This document shows positions 16,521-26,520 of a stretch of 41,228 nucleotides of DNA, piece after piece. Below the pieces are notes generated by a model. It saw only the letters and a list, made by a program, of their open reading frames with translations, was not told the DNA's origin and did not search any database. A program made the translations under genes and the position numbers. This DNA is from Acidimicrobiia bacterium. Lineage in GTDB: Bacteria > Actinomycetota > Acidimicrobiia > Acidimicrobiales > SKKL01. Positions within the stretch are counted from its first letter, which is position 1, and each line of letters begins with the position of its first letter. The stretch lies in assembly GCA_016649895.1 (NCBI GenBank), contig JAENWR010000024.1:1-41228 (forward strand), written 5' to 3'.

Positions 16521-17039
16521 ATGGAGATCCGCAGCGTCCGTCCGGAGGAGCACTCCGACCTCGCCGATCTCACCGTCATGGCCTACCAGCAGATCGGGGA
16601 CCTCGAAGACAGCTACGAGCCAGAGCTGCGCGACGTCGCCGGCCGGGTCGCCGGTGCCGAGGTCCTCGTCTGCGTCGACGACGATGGTGCACTGGTCGGC
16701 GGGGTCACGTTCGTGCCCGACCACGGCTCCCCGTACGCCGAGTTCGATGCCGAGCACGCGGCCGGCATGCGGATGCTCGCCGTGCACCCGGCCGCCCAGG
16801 GTCGAGGGGTGGGCGAGGCGCTCGTGCTCGAGTGCATCGCCATGGCACGAGCAGCAGACCGCATCGAGCTCGTCCTCCACACCGGCACCGAGATGCGTGC
16901 CGCCCACCGCATCTACGAGCGGATCGGCTTCGTCCGCGATCCCAACCTCGACTGGTGGCCGACGCCCAGCGTCGAGCTCCTCGGCTACCGCTTGCACCTG
17001 GAGGCCACGGCCAACGCCGCCGGCGACGGCGGCGCCTGA
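16521..17039 (+). CDS. GNAT-family N-acetyltransferase
   Basis: 172 residues. The acetyl-CoA motif A is RMLAVHPAAQGRGVGEALV (about residues 83-101), and RIYERIGFVRD follows as motif B. The N-terminal MEIRSVRPEEHSDLADL is typical of GNATs. The substrate is unknown. Its TGA overlaps the ATG of the quinone oxidoreductase by one base (TGATG), so the two are translated together. It diverges from the DUF971 gene over 83 bases. Confidence 0.9.
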   Translation: MEIRSVRPEEHSDLADLTVMAYQQIGDLEDSYEPELRDVAGRVAGAEVLVCVDDDGALVGGVTFVPDHGSPYAEFDAEHAAGMRMLAVHPAAQGRGVGEALVLECIAMARAADRIELVLHTGTEMRAAHRIYERIGFVRDPNLDWWPTPSVELLGYRLHLEATANAAGDGGA

Positions 17040-18013
17040 TGCGGGCGGTCGTCCTCGCCGAGCACGGCGGGCCCGAGGTGTTGGCGGTGCGCGACGTGCC
17101 CGAGCCGGTGGCCGCGCCCGACGAGGTCATCGTCGAGATCGTGGCGACGGCACTCAACCGGGCCGATCTCCTCCAGCGGCGCGGCTTCTACCCGGGGCCG
17201 CCGATGGAGCACGAGATCCCGGGCATGGAGCTCGCGGGGCGCATCGTCGAGGTGGGTTCGCGAGTCGTCGACCGCAGGGTGGGCGACGAGGTGATGGCCA
17301 TCGTGGGTGGTGGCGCCTACGCCGAGCGCATCGCGGTGCACGAGCGCCAGACGATGCTCGTGCCCGAGTCGGTCCCGCTGTCCGACGCTGCGGCCATCCC
17401 CGAGGTGTTCGTCACCGCATGGGATGCGCTGGTCGTGCAGGGTGGGCTCACTGCGGGGCGTACCGCCCTCGTGCACGCCGGGGCGTCGGGGGTGGGCACC
17501 GCGGCCATCCAGATCGTACGGGCGCTGGGCGCGCAGGTGGTGGTCACCGCCAGCGCCGGCAAGCTCGCTCGCTGCCGCGAGCTCGGGGCGAACGTGGCGG
17601 TCGACTACGCGGTCGACGACTTCGTCGAGGCGGCCAAGGACCTGGCCCACGGCCGCGGTGTCGACGTGGTGCTCGACGTCGTCGGCGGCGACTACCTCGC
17701 TCGCAACATCGAGGCGCTCGCCGTCGGGGGCCGCATCGTGCAGGTCGGCGTGATGGGCTCGGGCACCGCCACGTTCCCCCTCGGTGCGTTGCTGCCCAAG
17801 CGGGCCGCCATCATCGGCACGGTGTTGCGGTCACGACCGCTCGAGGAGAAGATCGCCACCACCCAACGGTTCGCCCGCGAGGTGCTCCCGTGGTTCGCCC
17901 AAGGGACCGTGGCACCGGTCATCGACAGCCGGTTCAGCCTCGACCGCATCGCCGACGCGCACCGTCACATGGAGGCGAACGCCAACGTGGGCAAGATCCT
18001 CATCGACATCTGA
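17039..18013 (+). CDS. NAD(P)H-quinone oxidoreductase (PIG3/QOR type, MDR superfamily)
   Basis: 324 residues, the length of PIG3-type quinone reductases. The GroES-like N-terminal half lacks the zinc-ligand cysteines of alcohol dehydrogenases. ALNRADLLQRRGFYPGPP is the family's entry signature. The Rossmann half has VHAGASGVGTAAIQI followed by a basic stretch suited to NADPH. A C-terminal NANVGKILIDI ends it. GNAT-QOR coupling through a TGATG overlap fixes the ATG at 17039. Likely reduces quinones or other enones in detoxification. Confidence 0.9.
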   Translation: MRAVVLAEHGGPEVLAVRDVPEPVAAPDEVIVEIVATALNRADLLQRRGFYPGPPMEHEIPGMELAGRIVEVGSRVVDRRVGDEVMAIVGGGAYAERIAVHERQTMLVPESVPLSDAAAIPEVFVTAWDALVVQGGLTAGRTALVHAGASGVGTAAIQIVRALGAQVVVTASAGKLARCRELGANVAVDYAVDDFVEAAKDLAHGRGVDVVLDVVGGDYLARNIEALAVGGRIVQVGVMGSGTATFPLGALLPKRAAIIGTVLRSRPLEEKIATTQRFAREVLPWFAQGTVAPVIDSRFSLDRIADAHRHMEANANVGKILIDI

Positions 18014-18032
18014 AGCCGGGCGGTATCGCTGC

Positions 18033-18471
18033 TCAGGCCTGCCAGCGGTCCACCATGGCGACGATGGCCAGCACGACGAGAGCCGAGTCGACGCCGACCA
18101 TCGTGAGGTAGCGCCGAACGTCGACGCGATCGCCACTGCGGTGCGATTCGGCCAGCCGCTCGCCGGCGGGGGCGAAGAACCCCATGCCGAGGGCTCCGCC
18201 CACGACGACCACCAGGATCCCGAGGCCGACGAACCCGTCGGTCCAGTCGTAGCCCGTGTGCACGACCAGCAGCACCCCGGTGACACCGAGGGCGGCACCC
18301 GCCAGGTTGTAAGTAACGGGTGGCCATCGCCGATGTGGCCTCGAGCCAGGCGAGCGTGGCGTCGCCCCCTCTTCGGACGAACGTCGGCGTGAGGAACAGC
18401 TGGGTCAGGTTACAGCCGAGCCAGGCCGCCACCGCGACGATGTGGATGACGAGGAGGGTGTTGCGGTACAT
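18033..18471 (-). pseudogene. DUF2269-like small membrane protein with a one-base frameshift
   Basis: Starting at the ATG at 18471, the frame encodes MYRNTLLVIHIVAVAAW..TFVRRGG..SAMATRY and then goes off. At 18310-18315 the minus strand reads CGTTACTTACAACCTG. Removing one T of that TT gives CGT TAC TAC AAC CTG, and the frame then continues as LAGAALGVTGVLLVVHTGYDW and so on to the stop at 18033, a typical four-helix membrane protein of about 145 residues. So it is a single-base insertion, either real or from sequencing. Function unknown; the first helix with the His residue is typical of DUF2269. Confidence 0.65.
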
Positions 18472-18529
18472 GCCCCCACGATGCCAGCCTGGGGCTCATG
18501 GTGCGTGAGGAGCGGTGGCGCCAGCGGGA

Positions 18530-19798
<1,269 letters not shown>

Positions 19799-19952
19799 TC
19801 GAGCTCCCAGAAGATTCGATGTCGTTCGTGCGCGTGTGCCATCGGGCTCACGACCGCCTTCGAGGGTATCGCTCGCGCCAGCTGGCACGTGCACGAGCGG
19901 CCGACTGCGACAGCCGGTCCCGAGGCGGTCACCCGATGTTCACCTGATGCGG

Positions 19953-21335
19953 TCAGAGTGGAGAGTTGTCGTGGCGTCGGCCCACGATGTGCTCCCGCTT
20001 CGACTCGAGCACCGAGAGGGCGGCGGAGAGCTCGCGCCGGGTTTCGGCCGGCTCGATGATGGCGTCGATCGATCCGCGCTCGGCGGCCACGTAGGGGTTG
20101 AGCAGCCGTTCGTCGTAGTCGCGTTCCAGCTCGAGCTGGCGCTCGGGTGTCTCGTTGCGGTGGAGGACGGCACTGGCCTGACGCGCGCCCATGACGGCGA
20201 TCTCCGCGGTGGGCCAGGCGAGCATCAGGTCGTTGCCGGTGTGCTTCGAGTCCATGACGATGTAGGCCCCGCCGTAGGACTTGCGCATCACGACGGCCAC
20301 GCGCGGAACGGTGGCACGGGCATATGCGAACGCCATCTGTGCACCGTGGCGGATCATGCCCCTCCACTCGAGGTCCTTGCCCGGATAGAACCCGGATGTA
20401 TCGATGAGGGTGACGAGCGGCAGGTTGAACGAGTCGCAGAAGGCGACGAAACGGGCCCCCTTCTGCGACGCGGGGATGTCGAGGGTGCCGGCGAGCGCCT
20501 GGGGTTGGTTGGCGACCACCCCAATGGGGCGGCCGTCGATGCACGCCAGCGCGGTGACGAGGTTGGGCGCCCAGGCACCGCGCAGCTCGAGTGCCTCGCC
20601 GTCGTCGACGATCGAGGCAATGACATCGCGGACGTCGTAGCTGCCGGTCGCGGTGGTGGGCAGCAGCTCGCCGGCTTCCGGGGTGGGTCGGTCGGCGGGA
20701 TCTGCGGTGGGCCATCGGGGTGGCAGCTCGTCGCAGTGCGCGGGCAGGAAGGCGAGAAGGTCGACGATGGCCTCGACCGCAGCATCGCGATCGGGGACGA
20801 GCAAGGAGGCGAGCCCGCTCGAACGGGCGTGAGCGCCTGGGCCACCGAGGGCAGTGGTGGAGATCGGGACGCCGGTGAACTCGCGCACCATGGCCGGACC
20901 ACTGAGGAAGGCGTATGCGTCGTCGGTCATCACGATCTGGTCAGCGAGGCCGAGGAGAAGCGCTGGTCCCGACACCGCAGGACCCATCGCCACGGCGAGC
21001 ACCGGGACGATCCCGGAGCAGGCCACCACCTCACGTGCGGCGGCACCCCACCCCGCGAGCGCGGCGATGCCCTCGCCGACGTCGGCGCCGCTCGACGCGA
21101 GCAGCATCACGAGGGGGACGCGCGCCTCGCGGGCTGTGCGCGCCGCCGCGGCCATCGACGCTCCGTCGGAGGGGAGGAGCGCGCCACGCTTGACGGTGGT
21201 GTCGGACTCCACGATGACCACCGGCCGACCGCCGAGCTCGTCGACCCTCGTGCCGATGCTGCCGGGAGTTCGGGCGCGCAGCGCCAGCTGAGGGGTCACG
21301 GCCAGCTGAGGGGTCACGGCCAGCTGAGGGGTCAC
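19953..21335 (-). CDS. acyl-CoA carboxylase carboxyltransferase subunit (beta-type)
   Basis: 460 residues; the crotonase-like carboxyltransferase fold is evident. The N-terminal half has DGASMAAAARTAREARVPLVML and SGIVPVLAVAMGPAVSG; the C-terminal half has GRPIGVVANQPQALAGTLD, LVTLIDTSGFYPGKDLEWRG and RKSYGGAYIVMDSKHTGND, with AWPTAEIAVMGARQA following, the usual PccB/AccD signatures. It is shorter than typical PccB (about 520-550), the N-terminal part being compressed. A biotinylated alpha subunit is not in the window. The start is uncertain because three 18-bp repeats each supply a GTG, at 21335, 21317 and 21299. It probably makes methylmalonyl- or malonyl-CoA; which cannot be read. Confidence 0.85.
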   Translation of the reverse strand: MTPQLAVTPQLAVTPQLALRARTPGSIGTRVDELGGRPVVIVESDTTVKRGALLPSDGASMAAAARTAREARVPLVMLLASSGADVGEGIAALAGWGAAAREVVACSGIVPVLAVAMGPAVSGPALLLGLADQIVMTDDAYAFLSGPAMVREFTGVPISTTALGGPGAHARSSGLASLLVPDRDAAVEAIVDLLAFLPAHCDELPPRWPTADPADRPTPEAGELLPTTATGSYDVRDVIASIVDDGEALELRGAWAPNLVTALACIDGRPIGVVANQPQALAGTLDIPASQKGARFVAFCDSFNLPLVTLIDTSGFYPGKDLEWRGMIRHGAQMAFAYARATVPRVAVVMRKSYGGAYIVMDSKHTGNDLMLAWPTAEIAVMGARQASAVLHRNETPERQLELERDYDERLLNPYVAAERGSIDAIIEPAETRRELSAALSVLESKREHIVGRRHDNSPL

Positions 21336-21336
21336 G
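21283..21336 (+). repeat. three exact 18-bp tandem repeats across the carboxyltransferase start
   Basis: The unit GCCAGCTGAGGGGTCACG occurs three times back to back (21283-21300, 21301-21318, 21319-21336). On the minus strand it encodes TPQLAV-type hexapeptides, and each copy offers a GTG start codon. The copy number can therefore change the length of the N-terminus in steps of six residues without shifting the frame. Confidence 0.9.
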
Positions 21337-21404
21337 TCGGTGCGACCCGTGGTGAGGCGGGATGGTTACGCTCCGCCACGGGACGGGTGGTGGGACCCAC
21401 CCGG

Positions 21405-21520
21405 AAAAATGGAACAGGACCGGTCGGGGGAGACCAGTCCTGTTCAGGGCGACGAGGTCATGGGGGGGACCGAGCCTCTGTCACCGGCACGAGGGGAACC
21501 CAGGGGGAGGGTTCGTCGCC
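21405..21520 (-). ncRNA. 6C-like small RNA (three hairpins with C-rich loops)
   Basis: Read on the minus strand, the segment contains AACCC-TCCCCCT-GGGTT (21513-21497, extendable to six pairs), GGTC-CCCCCCAT-GACC (21471-21456) and, inside a 9-bp stem GAACAGGAC/GTCCTGTTC (21445-21412), GGTC-TCCCCC-GACC (about 21435-21422). The last hairpin is followed by ATTTTT (21410-21405), which marks the 3' end as a rho-independent terminator. Hairpins whose loops expose runs of cytosines, with a terminator, define the actinobacterial 6C RNA motif. C-rich loops are thought to pair with G-rich messages. It lies between the divergent LysR and carboxyltransferase genes; no ORF is credible here. The 5' end is not defined. 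Confidence 0.7.
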
Positions 21521-21602
21521 TCGGCGTATGTAAGACTCATTGTGAAGGGTCGCACAAGATCTGTCCAACAGTTGTTCCAGATAGGTGGCATCATTTCGAG
21601 CG

Positions 21603-22559
21603 ATGGATCTCCGCCAGCTCTCGGCCCTCACCGCCGTCCACGACAACGGCAGCTTCTCGGCCGCCGCCCGGGCTCTCCACACCGTTCAGTCGAACGTGTC
21701 GACCCACGTCGCCCGGCTCGAACGCGAGCTCGGGGCCACGCTGGTCGACCGCAGCACCGGGCTGCTCACCGAGGAGGGGATGGTGGTGGTCGAGCGAGCA
21801 GGCCGTGTGCAGGCAGAGCTCGACGCCATGGCGTCCGACGTCGCCTCGATGGGCGACGTGGTGTCGGGAGCGGCGCGCGTTGGTGTCATCGGCACCGTCG
21901 GGCGGTGGCTCGTCCCGCGGCTGGTCGACGCCGTCCACCGCGAGCATCCGTTGGTCCGCCTCGTCGTCGTCGACGCCACCACCAGCTCGCTCACCCCGAT
22001 GGTCGAGGCCGGCGCCGTCGACTTCGCGATCGTCAACATCCCGCTCAGCAGGCCCGATGTCAGCATCGAGCCCCTCTTCGCCGAGGACCGCATCCTCGTT
22101 GCTCCGACCCGCCACCCGCTCGCCGCCCACGACCACGTGAGCCTCGGGGTCGTCGCCGAGCACGAACTGCTGCTCCCGCCACCGGGCACGTCGTTCCGTG
22201 ACGAGCTCGACGCAGCGGCGGCGCGGGTCGGCGTGCAGCTCACCTCCAAGGCCGAGGTCGATGGCATGCGCCTGCTGGCCTCGCTCGCCTTCCAGGGGTT
22301 CGGCGCCACGATCATCCCGTCGGGTGCCGCGCCCTCCTACGTCGGAGGCGATTGGACGATCGTGGCCATCGACGAGCTGGTGCCCCGTTCGGTGGGGCTG
22401 GTGCGCCGTTCGAAGGGGCTGCTGTCGCTCCCGGCGCGCGCCGTGCACGACGAGCTGCTCTCGGTCGTGGCCGAGCAGCTCGCCACGCGTGCGGGCATCC
22501 ACCCGCTCCCTGACGGGCCGGTGCCCCAGGCCGACGCACCATCGCCCGCCCCGGCTTGA
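21603..22559 (+). CDS. LysR-family transcriptional regulator
   Basis: 318 residues from the ATG at 21603; the first 20 residues MDLRQLSALTAVHDNGSFSAAARALHTVQSNVSTH are a textbook LysR winged helix (helix-turn-helix A-A-R-x-L..QS-x-V-S). The remainder is a periplasmic-binding-like effector domain (GAARVGVIGT, FAIVNIPL). A frame extension of 18 bases upstream was rejected because MASFRA is unlike LysR starts. It precedes the iron-transport genes on the same strand by 60 bases and probably controls them or a metabolic neighbour; the inducer is unknown. Confidence 0.88.
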   Translation: MDLRQLSALTAVHDNGSFSAAARALHTVQSNVSTHVARLERELGATLVDRSTGLLTEEGMVVVERAGRVQAELDAMASDVASMGDVVSGAARVGVIGTVGRWLVPRLVDAVHREHPLVRLVVVDATTSSLTPMVEAGAVDFAIVNIPLSRPDVSIEPLFAEDRILVAPTRHPLAAHDHVSLGVVAEHELLLPPPGTSFRDELDAAAARVGVQLTSKAEVDGMRLLASLAFQGFGATIIPSGAAPSYVGGDWTIVAIDELVPRSVGLVRRSKGLLSLPARAVHDELLSVVAEQLATRAGIHPLPDGPVPQADAPSPAPA

Positions 22560-22620
22560 CCCGAGCATGTGAAGCGGTCCTAACATCGTGAGGTCGCCCC
22601 CCACAGAACGAGGTCAGCCC

Positions 22621-23706
22621 GTGGTCCGCAGGTGGAAGCTCCTTGCCGCAATGCTCGCCATGTTCGCCCTGATCGCCGCCGGATGCGGCGACGACTCGGG
22701 CGACTCCGACGACAACGACGACGCGGCACCCACGACGCTTCCGGGCGCCGACGACGATCCCGCCGACGACGAGATCCCCGACGAGACGCTCGTCGTCTAC
22801 TCCGGCCGCAGCGAGGAGCTGGTCGGGCCGCTGCTCGAGCAGTTCACCGCCGACACCGGCATCGCTGTCGAGGTCCGCTACGGCGACACCGCCCAGATGG
22901 CATCGCTGATCCTCACCGAAGGCGACAACTCGCCGGCCGACGTGTACTACGGCCAGGATGCCGGCGCGCTCGGCGCGCTCTCGAACGCTGGCCGACTGGC
23001 CGAGCTCGACCAGGGCATCCTCGACCTCGTACCCGAGGGCCTTCGCTCGCCCGACGGCACGTGGGTCGGCACCTCTGGACGCGCTCGGGTCGTGGTGTAC
23101 AACACCGAGGCGCTCACCGAGGCCGACCTCCCGGCGTCGATCCTCGACTTCACCGACCCGAAGTGGTCGGGCCGCATGGGCTGGGCGCCCACCAACGGCT
23201 CGTTCCAGGCGTTCGTCACCGCACTCCGCCTCGTCGAGGGCGAAGACGGCGCCCGGGCCTGGCTCGAGGGCATCATGGCCAACGACCCGGTCACCTACGA
23301 CAACAACATCGCCATCGTCGAGGCGGTGGCCGCCGGCGAGGTCGAGGTGGGCTTCGTCAACCACTACTACCTACAACGCTTCCTGGCCGAGGATCCCGAC
23401 TTCACCGCCGCCAACTACTTCTTCCCCAGCGATGACCCGGGCGGCCTCGTGAACGTGGCTGGCGCCGGCATCGTCGACACCTCCGACGACGCCGAGCTGG
23501 CGACGAACCTCATCGAGTACCTGCTCAGCTACGAGGCCCAGATGTACTTCTCGGGCGAGACCTTCGAGATCCCCCTCGTCGCCGACGTCGATCCAGCCGA
23601 GGGTGTGCCGAGCCTCGCCGACATCAACGTGCCCGACATCGACCTGGGCGCCATCGACGACCTCGAGGGCACGTTGGCCCTCCTGACCGACGTCGGAGCA
23701 CTCTAG
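22621..23706 (+). CDS. ferric-iron ABC transporter substrate-binding lipoprotein (FbpA/FutA type)
   Basis: 361 residues from the GTG at 22621, which has GAGG about 10 bases upstream. A lipoprotein signal (KLLAAMLAMFALIAAGC) ends at Cys22, followed by an acidic D/S-rich linker. The binding domain begins LVVYSGR. Its FVNHYYLQRF (Tyr249-Tyr250) matches the NHYY tyrosine pair that coordinates Fe(III) in FbpA/FutA proteins. YNTEAL and GWAPTNGSFQAF are further family marks. It delivers ferric iron to the permease encoded 5 bases downstream. An earlier GTG at 22588 adds an atypical leader and was rejected. Confidence 0.9.
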   Translation: MVRRWKLLAAMLAMFALIAAGCGDDSGDSDDNDDAAPTTLPGADDDPADDEIPDETLVVYSGRSEELVGPLLEQFTADTGIAVEVRYGDTAQMASLILTEGDNSPADVYYGQDAGALGALSNAGRLAELDQGILDLVPEGLRSPDGTWVGTSGRARVVVYNTEALTEADLPASILDFTDPKWSGRMGWAPTNGSFQAFVTALRLVEGEDGARAWLEGIMANDPVTYDNNIAIVEAVAAGEVEVGFVNHYYLQRFLAEDPDFTAANYFFPSDDPGGLVNVAGAGIVDTSDDAELATNLIEYLLSYEAQMYFSGETFEIPLVADVDPAEGVPSLADINVPDIDLGAIDDLEGTLALLTDVGAL

Positions 23707-23710
23707 AGGT

Positions 23711-25420
23711 GTGACCGCTACGCGCCCGACGAACCGGAGACGACGAGATCGTGCCGGTTCGTCGGTGCGTCGCGGTCGCGTTCCTTCGCTCATCACGATC
23801 CTCGGGCTCCTCGTGGGCGCCGCAGCTGCGCTGCCGTTGGCCTACCTCGTGGTGCGCGCCACCGAGATCGGCTGGAGCCGCTCGTTCGAGATCGCCACCT
23901 CAGAGCGGGCCGTGCGCCTCCTCGTCGACACGTCGGTGTTGGCCCTTGCGGTCACCGCGATGTCGGTGGCCATCGCCGTGCCACTCGCCTGGCTCACCGT
24001 GCGCACCGATCTGCCGGGCCGCCGGGTGTGGGTGGTGCTCACCACGTTGCCGCTCGCCATCCCCACCTACGTCGGTGGCTACACGTTCGTCAGCGCCCTG
24101 GGCCCCAAGGGCCTGGTCCAGGGGTGGCTCGAGCCGCTGGGGGTCGAGCGCCTGCCCGAGATCTACGGCTTCCGCGGCGCCTGGCTGGTGCTCACCCTCT
24201 TCAGCTACCCCTACGTCCTCCTCCCGGTGCGAGCGGCCATGCGCCGGCTCGACCCCAGCATCGAAGAGGCGAGTCGCACGTTGGGGCGCGGGCGGCTCGC
24301 CACGTTCGTGCGGGTCGTCCTCCCGCAGCTGCGTCCATCGATCGCGGCAGGAGCCTTGTTGGTCGCGCTCTATGCGTTGAGCGACTTCGGTGCCGTATCG
24401 CTCCTGCGGTTCGACTCGTTCACCCGAGTGATCTTCGTGCAATACCGCGCGTCGTTCGACCTGTCGATCGTGTCGGTCTACGGCCTGATGCTCGTCGCGT
24501 TGACGATCGTGGTGCTGGTGTTCGAGCAGCGCACGCGAGGGCGCGAGGAGTTCCACCGGCTGCATGGCAGCGGGGCCCGGCGGGCGGCGGCGGTCCAGCT
24601 CTCCTCGTGGCGCTGGGTGGCGCTCGCGGCCTGCACGCTCCTGGTGCTCGTGGCCTTGGTGCTGCCCATGTCGATCATCGGCTACTGGCTGGTGCGCGGC
24701 ATCCGCGCCGAGGAACCGCTGCGACTGACGACCGACCTGGTCCTCGCCTCGGTGAAGGCGTCGGGGCTCGGGGCTCTCGTGACCGCGGTGGCAGCGTGGC
24801 CCGTCGCCGCGCTGTCGGTGCGTGGGTCGGGTTTCGTGCCGCGCCTGGTCGAGCGCCTCTCGTGGTCGGGGTACGCCCTGCCGGGAGTGGTGGTGGCGCT
24901 GTCGTTGGTGTTCTTCGGCATCCGGGTGGTCACCCCGCTCTACCAGACCATGTGGATGCTGGTGTTCGCCTACGCCGTGCTGTTCCTGCCCCAGGCAGTG
25001 GGGGCGATCCGCAGCTCGATGCTGCAGGTGACGCCATCGCTCGAGGAGGCGTCGCGCCTGCTGGGCGCCGGGCCGTTCGCCACGTTCCGGCGGGTGACCC
25101 TGCCGCTGGTGCGCCCGGGGGTCATGGCGGGCGCTGCGTTGGTGTTCCTCACCTGCATGAAGGAGCTACCGGCCACCCTGCTGCTGGCCCCCACCGGGTA
25201 CTCGACGCTCGCGACCCAGGTCTACAACGCGACCGTCGAAGGGTTCTTCGCCCGGGCGGCGGCGCCGGCACTCGCCCTCATCGTGCTGTCGGCCCTTCCG
25301 ATGGCGCTGCTCGTGCTGCGCGAGACCGAGCGCCAGGATGTGGATACCGAAGAGCCCGAGCCGACTCAGGCCGAGAGCTCGGCGGGTGCGGCGGTACCGT
25401 TGGATCAGACGGTCATCTGA
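23711..25420 (+). CDS. ferric-iron ABC transporter permease (FbpB/SfuB type, fused double permease)
   Basis: 569 residues with about twelve membrane helices in two homologous halves, as in FbpB/SfuB. Each half has an EAA-type loop that docks the ATPase: EEASRTLGRG and EEASRLLGAG. GTG start 4 bases after the substrate-binding gene, so co-transcribed. The 3' end overlaps the convergent ATPase gene by 16 bases (25405-25420). A hydrophilic C-terminal tail rich in acidic residues has no family counterpart I recognise. Confidence 0.9.
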   Translation: MTATRPTNRRRRDRAGSSVRRGRVPSLITILGLLVGAAAALPLAYLVVRATEIGWSRSFEIATSERAVRLLVDTSVLALAVTAMSVAIAVPLAWLTVRTDLPGRRVWVVLTTLPLAIPTYVGGYTFVSALGPKGLVQGWLEPLGVERLPEIYGFRGAWLVLTLFSYPYVLLPVRAAMRRLDPSIEEASRTLGRGRLATFVRVVLPQLRPSIAAGALLVALYALSDFGAVSLLRFDSFTRVIFVQYRASFDLSIVSVYGLMLVALTIVVLVFEQRTRGREEFHRLHGSGARRAAAVQLSSWRWVALAACTLLVLVALVLPMSIIGYWLVRGIRAEEPLRLTTDLVLASVKASGLGALVTAVAAWPVAALSVRGSGFVPRLVERLSWSGYALPGVVVALSLVFFGIRVVTPLYQTMWMLVFAYAVLFLPQAVGAIRSSMLQVTPSLEEASRLLGAGPFATFRRVTLPLVRPGVMAGAALVFLTCMKELPATLLLAPTGYSTLATQVYNATVEGFFARAAAPALALIVLSALPMALLVLRETERQDVDTEEPEPTQAESSAGAAVPLDQTVI

Positions 25421-26520
25421 CCGCTGGCGGGGAATGCCACGGTGGGCGTGGGGCTGGGGTGGACCTCGACCAGGTCGCCGCGGCGAACTTGGGGCGGGCC
25501 GGCGGTGCGGGTTCGCAGCTGCGAACCGTCGTCCAGCCGCACCACCGCAACGCTGTCGTGCCCGTAGAACTCGACGAGCTCGACAGTGGCGGTGGCGCGT
25601 CCGTTGGCCCCGCCGGCGCTGTCAGCCACGGCGCGGAGCGTGATCTGCTCGGGCCGCAGGAGTACGTCGACCGGGCCGGTGAGGTCCCTTCGGATCTCGA
25701 GGGTGCCCAGCCGGGTGGTGGCCTCGCCGCAGCTGGCGTCGCCCCGGATGAGGTTGGCATCGCCGACGAACCTGGCGACCCAGGCCGACGACGGTGCGGC
25801 GTAGAGCTCGGCCGGCCGCGCCTGCTGGGCGATCTGGCCATCGAACATGACGGCGACGTGGTCGCCGAGGACGAACGCTTCCTCTTGGTCGTGGGTGACG
25901 AACACCGTGGTGACGCCGAGATCGGCGAGCAGCGCGTGCACCTCGGTGCGCACTTGGACGCGCAGCGAGGTGTCGAGGTTCGAGAACGGTTCGTCGAGCA
26001 GGATCGCGGTGGGGCGAGGCGCGAGGGCCCGGGCGAGTGCCACCCGCTGTTGCTGGCCGCCCGAGAGCGTCGCGGGCGAGCGATCGGCGAACCCGCCGAG
26101 CCCGACGAGGTCGAGGCTCTCCTCGATGCGTCCCGACCCGCGTTCGCGCCGGTGCAGGCCGTAGCCCACGTTGGCGCCCACGCTGAGGTGGGGGAAGAGC
26201 GCCCAGTCCTGGAACACCATGCCGATGCGGCGGCGCTCGGGAGGCACGAAGGCACCGCTGCCGACGACGGTCTGGCCGTCGATGACGATGGTGCCGCGAT
26301 CGGGCCTCTCGAGCCCCGCGATGGTGCGCAGCAGGGTGGTCTTGCCGCAGCCGGAGGGGCCGAGGAGTGCGACCGTGGCTCCCGGTTCGACGGTGAGGTC
26401 GACGTCGTGCAGCACGTGGTTGGTACCGAACCACTTCGATACGCCGAGTGCCGACACCGCGGTGGAGCCCGAAGGGTGGTCAGCAGCGTGATCCCGGAGC
26501 GGGATGTCGACCTTCACCAT
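25405..26520 (-). CDS. ferric-iron ABC transporter ATP-binding protein (FbpC type)
   Basis: 371 residues from the ATG at 26520. Walker A GPSGCGKTT (54-62), Q-loop VFQDWALFP, signature LSGGQQQR (152-159), Walker B AILLDEP and H-loop VTHDQEE are all intact. A C-terminal regulatory domain (TOBE-like, ..LVEFYGHDSVAVVRL..) follows, as in FbpC/PotA-type importers. It is convergent with the permease and the two tails overlap by 16 bases. A perfect 10+10 palindrome covers its start region. ATG at 26532 (MPNTMVKVD) is the alternative start; if true, the palindrome lies inside the coding sequence. Confidence 0.9.
   Translation of the reverse strand: MVKVDIPLRDHAADHPSGSTAVSALGVSKWFGTNHVLHDVDLTVEPGATVALLGPSGCGKTTLLRTIAGLERPDRGTIVIDGQTVVGSGAFVPPERRRIGMVFQDWALFPHLSVGANVGYGLHRRERGSGRIEESLDLVGLGGFADRSPATLSGGQQQRVALARALAPRPTAILLDEPFSNLDTSLRVQVRTEVHALLADLGVTTVFVTHDQEEAFVLGDHVAVMFDGQIAQQARPAELYAAPSSAWVARFVGDANLIRGDASCGEATTRLGTLEIRRDLTGPVDVLLRPEQITLRAVADSAGGANGRATATVELVEFYGHDSVAVVRLDDGSQLRTRTAGPPQVRRGDLVEVHPSPTPTVAFPASGQMTV

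Noticed and set aside
21283-21336. CRISPR array
   Set aside because: Three adjacent 18-bp units without spacers are a simple tandem repeat.
21340-22201. Plus-strand ORFs over the 6C-like region
   Set aside because: Their sequences are compositionally odd and the region folds into hairpins; the LysR gene at 21603 explains the coding part.
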